64,000 nt of DNA, from contig JAJEKV010000051.1 in assembly GCA_021234155.1 (NCBI GenBank), forward strand, positions 4,344,698-4,408,697, read 5' to 3'. Of this stretch, positions 59,472 through 64,000 are shown piece after piece; position 1 is the first letter of the stretch, and every line of letters begins with the position of its first letter. Made by a program: the position numbers and the translations under genes. The DNA comes from Isoetes taiwanensis. Its lineage: Eukaryota > Streptophyta > Lycopodiopsida > Isoetales > Isoetaceae. Below the pieces are notes generated by a model. The model worked only from the letters and a program-made list of their open reading frames with translations, ran no database searches and was not told where the DNA came from.

Positions 59472-59570
59472 TAAAGCTGATAAAACCTTGGTCATAAGAG
59501 CATAATTACTCTTATGAACAATCAAAGCTGATAAAACCTTGGTCATAAGAGCATAATTACTCTTATGCAA
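59472..59570. repeat. 51-bp tandem duplication
   Basis: AAAGCTGATAAAACCTTGGT to TACTCTTATG occurs twice in a row with almost no change. Confidence 0.9.
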
Positions 59571-59618
59571 TCAGACCATGTGAGGCTGTCAAAGGTCCAG
59601 AGGGGTCCCTTGGTCTTC

Positions 59619-59626
59619 TATAAAAG
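59619..59626 (+). promoter_or_regulatory. TATA box candidate
   Basis: TATAAAAG is followed by a CT-rich leader (CATCTCTCATTCC). The next ATG, at 59,736, opens a frame of only about ten codons, so any transcript is unexplained. An LTR promoter is possible. Confidence 0.4.
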
Positions 59627-60139
59627 GACTCCTCCTTTGCATCATTCTCAAGCATCTCTCATTCCTTAGCTTTGCCTTTTGGGCTCTGAGCCATTGCCAT
59701 TCTTGGCACCGATCTTCTCCTCAACCCACAAAAATGACAAAACCAAGATCCCAACTTGGGGATCTGTGAATCCTGCCAGTATTTCTGCCAGTATTTCCAA
59801 GGGACACAAGGGCCTTTTACTTGGTGCTTACTGCAGAAGATATTGAGGTGCATGGTTTTTGTGTGCAGACTCGTGCATGGTTTTTGTGGATATTATCAAG
59901 GTCATGAATTATCTCACTTGGGTGCTGCTAGTGCTGTGCAGGGATCTATGGCAAACATGCTTATCCTAGCGAACCTGGACAGCTAAGGATTTAAGGAAAC
60001 CGCAAGTTCTTGATTCCTGCAATATGGGATCCTATTACATCTTCTTGTGCATATCCTTCTTGAACAGATCCAATCTAACATAGAAGACTGCAATGTAGAA
60101 TGGTTATTGCATGTCTCAGAACGAATGCAGGAAGACAAA
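59627..60139. other. No confident gene
   Basis: Leader-like sequence after the TATA candidate. A 76-residue plus-strand frame at 59,756-59,986 contains repeated CQYFCQYF and HGF phrases, without family resemblance. Confidence 0.35.
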
Positions 60140-60535
60140 ACGAATGCTGGTTGTGGTACTTCGCTAATTCAACTGAATGCATACCAGAGATAAATACCAG
60201 AGATAAATACCAGATAAAACTGAATGCTGGTTGTGGTTGTGAATAAATACCAGAGAAAAATACCAGATAAAACGAATCTTTGGTTGTGGTACCAGCTATT
60301 CAACCTAATGCCACCGAGATAAATACCGATAAAAAAAAATCTTTGGTTGTGGTTGTGAATAAATACCAGAGAAGAATACCAGATAAACGAATGCTGATTG
60401 TGGTACTTTTGCTATTCAACTGAATGCATACCAGAGATAACCAGAGATAAATACCAGAGATAACCAGAGATAAATACCAGATAAAACTGAATGCTGGTTG
60501 TGGTTGTGAATAAATACCAGAGATTGGCGATGTCG
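60140..60535. repeat. Irregular minisatellite
   Basis: Units built from AAATACCAGAGAT, AAATACCAGATAAAA and GAATGCTGGTTGTGGTTGTG repeat in varying order about a dozen times. No regular period. Confidence 0.85.
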
Positions 60536-60687
60536 ATTGGCGATGGAGCGTCGATGGACCCGCCGTAACAGCACTAAACCAGCGGCAGGGGCATCGATTA
60601 AAATTTCGTCCACAAATTGGAAGATTGTTAACGAATTGTTAATGTTTAACATAACTATATGCAATGTGAAATCCCGTTATCCTAACA

Positions 60688-60827
60688 TATATAAAGCAGT
60701 GTGATTTTTTGTTTGAAAAAATAAGTTCCTAATATTTCCGACCCTGAGAAAGGCTCTCCAGTCGACACGTTAATTTTTAGGCCATTTCTGTTTTTTTTCC
60801 CCTCTATTTTCTTTGTCCTCCACGTGG
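60688..60827 (+). promoter_or_regulatory. Possible lectin promoter: TATA and G-box
   Basis: TATATAAA at 60,688-60,695 and CCACGTGG (G-box core) at 60,820-60,827 lie ahead of the lectin ATG. The G-box falls downstream of the TATA, so the arrangement is not textbook. Confidence 0.35.
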
Positions 60828-60952
60828 TTGGGAGCCACAAGCATTGGCGATGGAATTATTACTTTGCTTTGAAGCAAAGCCCGAATTGTCCGGCGATTCA
60901 ATCGACTACCATAAGGATAAGCTCTTCGCCGGATTTGCCCAACCATTCTGCC

Positions 60953-61378
60953 ATGGCCAGGGCTCCATCCGGTTCTGTTCTACTATTCCTTTGTATCTGT
61001 CTCATTTTCTCCCCTTCATTTGCCGATTTTTGGTTCCCAAAATTTGAAGGAAAACAGCTCGAGTTGCTCAAAGCACGGGACAATATCACCAGAAGGATGA
61101 ACGAGCTCAAGCTTAACGGATTGTCAAATAACCAGCTTGGAAGAATAGTTTACGCCAAGCCGCTCACGATCTGCCCGAAAAATGGCTCGGTAGTTTCTTT
61201 TACCACAAATTTTACGTTTATCTGGGGGTTTTGGCGGGGGGCCCGCATTTGCTTTCCTTATAACTCCTAAATCTGAAGGAAGCCGCCAAGGCCGGTTTCC
61301 CAAAAATCCCCATACGGAAGTTTCCCTTCCTTAGCATACGGTTCTCGGGTTTACACGGTCGATTTAATCTGAACCGTT
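60953..61378 (+). pseudogene. L-type (legume-like) lectin domain, N-terminal fragment
   Basis: ATG 60,953 opens a signal peptide (SGSVLLFLCICLIFSPSFAD). Then come LELLKARDNITRRMNELKLN, LGRIVYAKPLTICP and SVVSFTTNFTFI, matching the first strands of plant L-type lectins. At about 61,225, in a G-rich run, the frame shifts. The next frame gives GGPAFAFLITPKSEGS, the conserved GxGLAF-ITP block. Another shift gives KFPFLSIRFSGLHG before a stop at about 61,378. The metal-binding loop and any kinase part are absent. Intact relatives are secreted lectins or receptor kinase ectodomains. Confidence 0.75.
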
Positions 61379-62207
61379 GATTAAACATTTGTTACCAGCT
61401 AATAACATTACCTTGTCCCAAATTTTATAACATTCTGTAACATCCTAAGCGCGTTCCGGCGAAAATTCTCATAACGCCCTAAGCGTGATATGACTCCGAT
61501 CTGGCGATTCGGTGGGCGAGCATTGAAGGTTGGGCTATGGCGCATTTGAAGGCTGAGCTATGGCGTTGGATGCGGTGCGACTATGGCGGTCCCTTCCAAA
61601 GGCTGGGCTATGGCCCGAAAGGCGGCGCGGAAAGCGATGTCGAAGCTATGGCGGATCTCGGTGGAGCTGTGGCGGCAAATATAGCAACAAGGAAAGCGGC
61701 AACAAAGTTTTTTTTTCTTCTTTTCGGCAAAGCACAAAGAACACGTGTTCTTCCTTTCTTTATCTTCCTTTCTTGACCGTTTCACGGGGGACTCAAAACA
61801 GGGCTTAGCAACAAAGACCGGTGTCGAAAAGCGGGGTTCAATTCCACTGCCTTTAATATTGATCTGTCTAAGCTTCAAAGCGGGGTTCTATTCCAAACCT
61901 CCATTCCACTTTTTACAAAAATAGGCGACTTCATGAAGGAAATAGCCGCTATATCCTATTTCGGCCTCTCATCCAAAATCCGGCATTCAAGAACGGGTGA
62001 TTCTACCTCCGATCTTGGTTCAAAAACATCGCGATTCTATCTCCTCGATCAATGGTTCAAGAACGGATGAATCTATCTCGTGATCGCGACAATCGCTTAC
62101 GAACGGCAATGACTGATTTGCTATTTCCTCGAAAAACCCTCGAACACAGGCGTTAAGGCGATAGCATACGGCCCTGAGTTCTTGGCAAAAAAATTCTCGG
62201 GCCATTT
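61379..62207. other. GC-richer stretch with GCTATGGCG repeats
   Basis: Between 61,530 and 61,670 GGCTATGGC-like phrases recur about six times. Frames of about 80-106 codons overlap on three frames and show no family. Near 61,980-62,060 a phrase TTCAAGAACGGRTGAWTCTA is repeated twice. Confidence 0.4.
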
Positions 62208-62237
62208 GGCCAAAATGGCCACATGGCCATTTTGGCC
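62208..62237. repeat. Perfect 14-bp palindrome arms
   Basis: GGCCAAAATGGCCA at 62,208-62,221 and TGGCCATTTTGGCC at 62,224-62,237 are exact reverse complements separated by CA. More GGCCAT phrases flank them. Confidence 0.9.
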
Positions 62238-62338
62238 ATGGCCACATTTTTTTCCCAAGAACCCTCGCCCGTATTATCTACACCATAATTTGGGGAGAGG
62301 AGGCAATGATTAGGATTGCTTGGGTTTGCTTTAAACAA

Positions 62339-62550
62339 AATTCAGGGGAAAAACTACGAAGTGGGAGGTCGAAATGTTGACCCATTTGAAGGATGAGCCG
62401 ATTCAAACAGAGGGATGCGAGAATCAAAGCTCTTGATGGAAGCAAAATTCAGGGAAGAGATTATGAGCTGGTGAGGCCAAAATGCTGACCCATTTGAAGG
62501 ATGAGCCAGATCAAACAGAGAGATGCAGAATCAAAGCTCTTGGCGGATTA
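62339..62550. repeat. 108-bp tandem duplication
   Basis: TGACCCATTTGAAGGATGAG occurs at 62,378 and 62,486. The copies share most of a 108-bp unit but differ at about one base in eight. Confidence 0.85.
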
Positions 62551-64000
62551 TGATGCGATTAGGGCGCGAAATATTTTGGCGGGGAGTTATGCTCGCCAAC
62601 GCAATGTGGGCTACAAGATTAATGCCCAATGGGATCCATGGGGGCAAAATATGCAAGCCATATATAGAACCATAGCTGGAAGCTCGACAACCCAACTTAC
62701 GACTTTCGCCTCCTTCGAACTTCATGCCGGGATGAACCTCTCTCATGGAATGGGTTTAGAGCTTTAAGCATTTAAGCACTGGATTGCACGTGAATTGCTT
62801 TCTAGAGTAAACTAGTTTTACACCATATTTGTACAAGGTGTATTTCGGATGGGTCTGTGTTTGGGAAAGGGAAGACACAGGCAAGAATTAGAATTAGATT
62901 ATATGTGGTTCATCAAGTCTATCATATGCAAAGCTTTTACCGTTGTGTTGAACCAAATAATTTTACTTGGCCTTGCATGTGCACGTGAGAGAGTGGCACT
63001 TCTGGTCACATTTGAGCTGTCCATTATTTCTCATATGCCATTCTTCATCGCAGGAGAGCATTGGAGTATGTTCAGTGTCTCTTTTATTCTCAGGTTTTTA
63101 AAGGTGCACCTAGCAGTATTCTAATCTGTCTCCATTAATAGTTCAGCATAAACAAAAAAGCATCTCAGATGGATGGCCAGCTCTTCCTAATTAAACACCT
63201 CCTTATTTTATGAGAACAAGTTGGTCTTCCTCTAAGGTTGGTGAGAAGCGCATGTTCACAATTCCGGGGTAGAGAAGGTTTGTTCCGGTTGAAGCTAAGA
63301 ATTTCCGTTTGACTTAGCGCATTGCAGGAAAAATTCCGGTAAATTTTTATGCATATTTGTATAAGAGTAATACAAATTTCCGATTGGGAACTGAAAATAT
63401 CCGGCTATTTGATGAAAGAGTAGGAAAATTTCCGATTGGATTTAAAAACTTTGCCCAACACATTATGGGTTTCTATAATGTGCATTATCTATTTATTTAT
63501 GTGTAAACATTCAGAAAGTGAAGTCTTTTCTTATTGTCATTTGACATGTTAGCCTAGCTAAACTGTCCATCTAAACTGTCCATGTTCATATTCATTGTAT
63601 GATTGTTTAATAGTTGTATTCCTCATTTATAACATGAGATACTTCTACAAGTTGATACAGAATTCAATCCCAAGGGTTATAAATGACAAAATTTGAATAA
63701 AAAAATGTTCACGGTAGCCTTGGCATTGATGAAATTGATTCCCCTTTTATTGAACCAAGCTTTGATAACTTCAATCTAGGACCAAGCCACTACGAGAAGT
63801 CCTAAGAGCATATGAGGTGCTAAGAAATAGAATCTATAAATTTGAGATACAACATTTTGATGGATAAAAGTATCTAATTATAATTAATTAATGTCAATGG
63901 CTTCTTTTGCAATCCCTCAAACTAAAACGGATTTCTAACATCTATATTTATGTTAGGCCTAACTACCATAATTCAATCAATAGTAAGTCAGTTGGAAAGA
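62551..64000. other. No gene recognised
   Basis: Plus-strand frames at 62,501-62,767 and 62,849-63,124 are open but unfamiliar. AATTTCCGATTGG is repeated at about 63,375 and 63,427. The last 500 bp are AT-rich without features. Confidence 0.4.

Noticed and set aside
1..64000. tRNA, rRNA or snRNA genes
   Set aside because: I looked for tRNA box motifs and conserved rRNA stretches and saw none I could support by eye; a tRNAscan or Infernal run would settle it.

Overview
The window is a stretch of a large, repeat-rich plant nuclear genome. Genes are broken into short exons by introns with GT-AG borders, long stretches are AT-rich and non-coding, and most of the recognisable protein sequence comes from Copia, Gypsy and LINE retrotransposons. 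A chloroplast-type HflX GTPase, a root-cap/LEA family fragment and an L-type lectin fragment point to a land plant. One exon carrying PGPG-Y (SHIPPO/STPGR) repeats, found in ciliary proteins, suggests a lineage with flagellated sperm. A fern or another large-genome seed-free plant (cycad and Ginkgo not excluded) is my best inference; the species cannot be read from the sequence.

Layout. 1-4.3 kb: seven minus-strand exons of an HflX-type GTPase, running off the left edge before the G domain. 5.4-8.5 kb: a decayed plus-strand Copia element and a 300-bp tandem duplication. 8.9-9.3 kb: a root-cap domain fragment with one stop. 9.6-11.2 kb: antisense LTR-element primer sites, an LTR fragment and a LINE endonuclease remnant. 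14.5-15.05 kb: the C-terminal half of a Ulp1-type protease (minus). 15.05-16.1 kb: the 3' half of a Copia element (plus). 16.3-27 kb: candidate exons and several copies of fold-back repeats and about 1.5-kb modules. 28.4 kb: a mitochondrial ATP synthase beta fragment. 32.3-32.8 kb: a complete short hAT-type element. 33.0-36.9 kb: four tandem copies of a 967-970 bp unit. 37.0-38.5 kb: LINE reverse transcriptase. 39.3-41.5 kb: 3' part of a Gypsy chromovirus (minus). 43.4-46.47 kb: N-terminal part of a RING/Ulp1 gene (plus). 46.48-49.2 kb: 5' part of a Copia element (minus). 50.4-52.1 kb: an STPGR exon and duplicated coiled-coil exons. 52.45-58.07 kb: a complete LTR element with near-identical LTRs but decayed coding content. 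58.3-64 kb: scrambled Copia pieces, minisatellites, a broken lectin and palindromes.

The main observation is that the two halves of one Copia insertion (15,050-16,119 plus and 46,475-49,222 minus) share the same 5-bp target duplication, AATTC, and near-identical LTRs. The two halves of the Ulp1 gene end at exactly the same two points. Reverting a single inversion of about 31.4 kb (15,050-46,474) rejoins both. The window therefore holds either a recent inversion or an inverted assembly join. Both breakpoints are resolved to a few bases.
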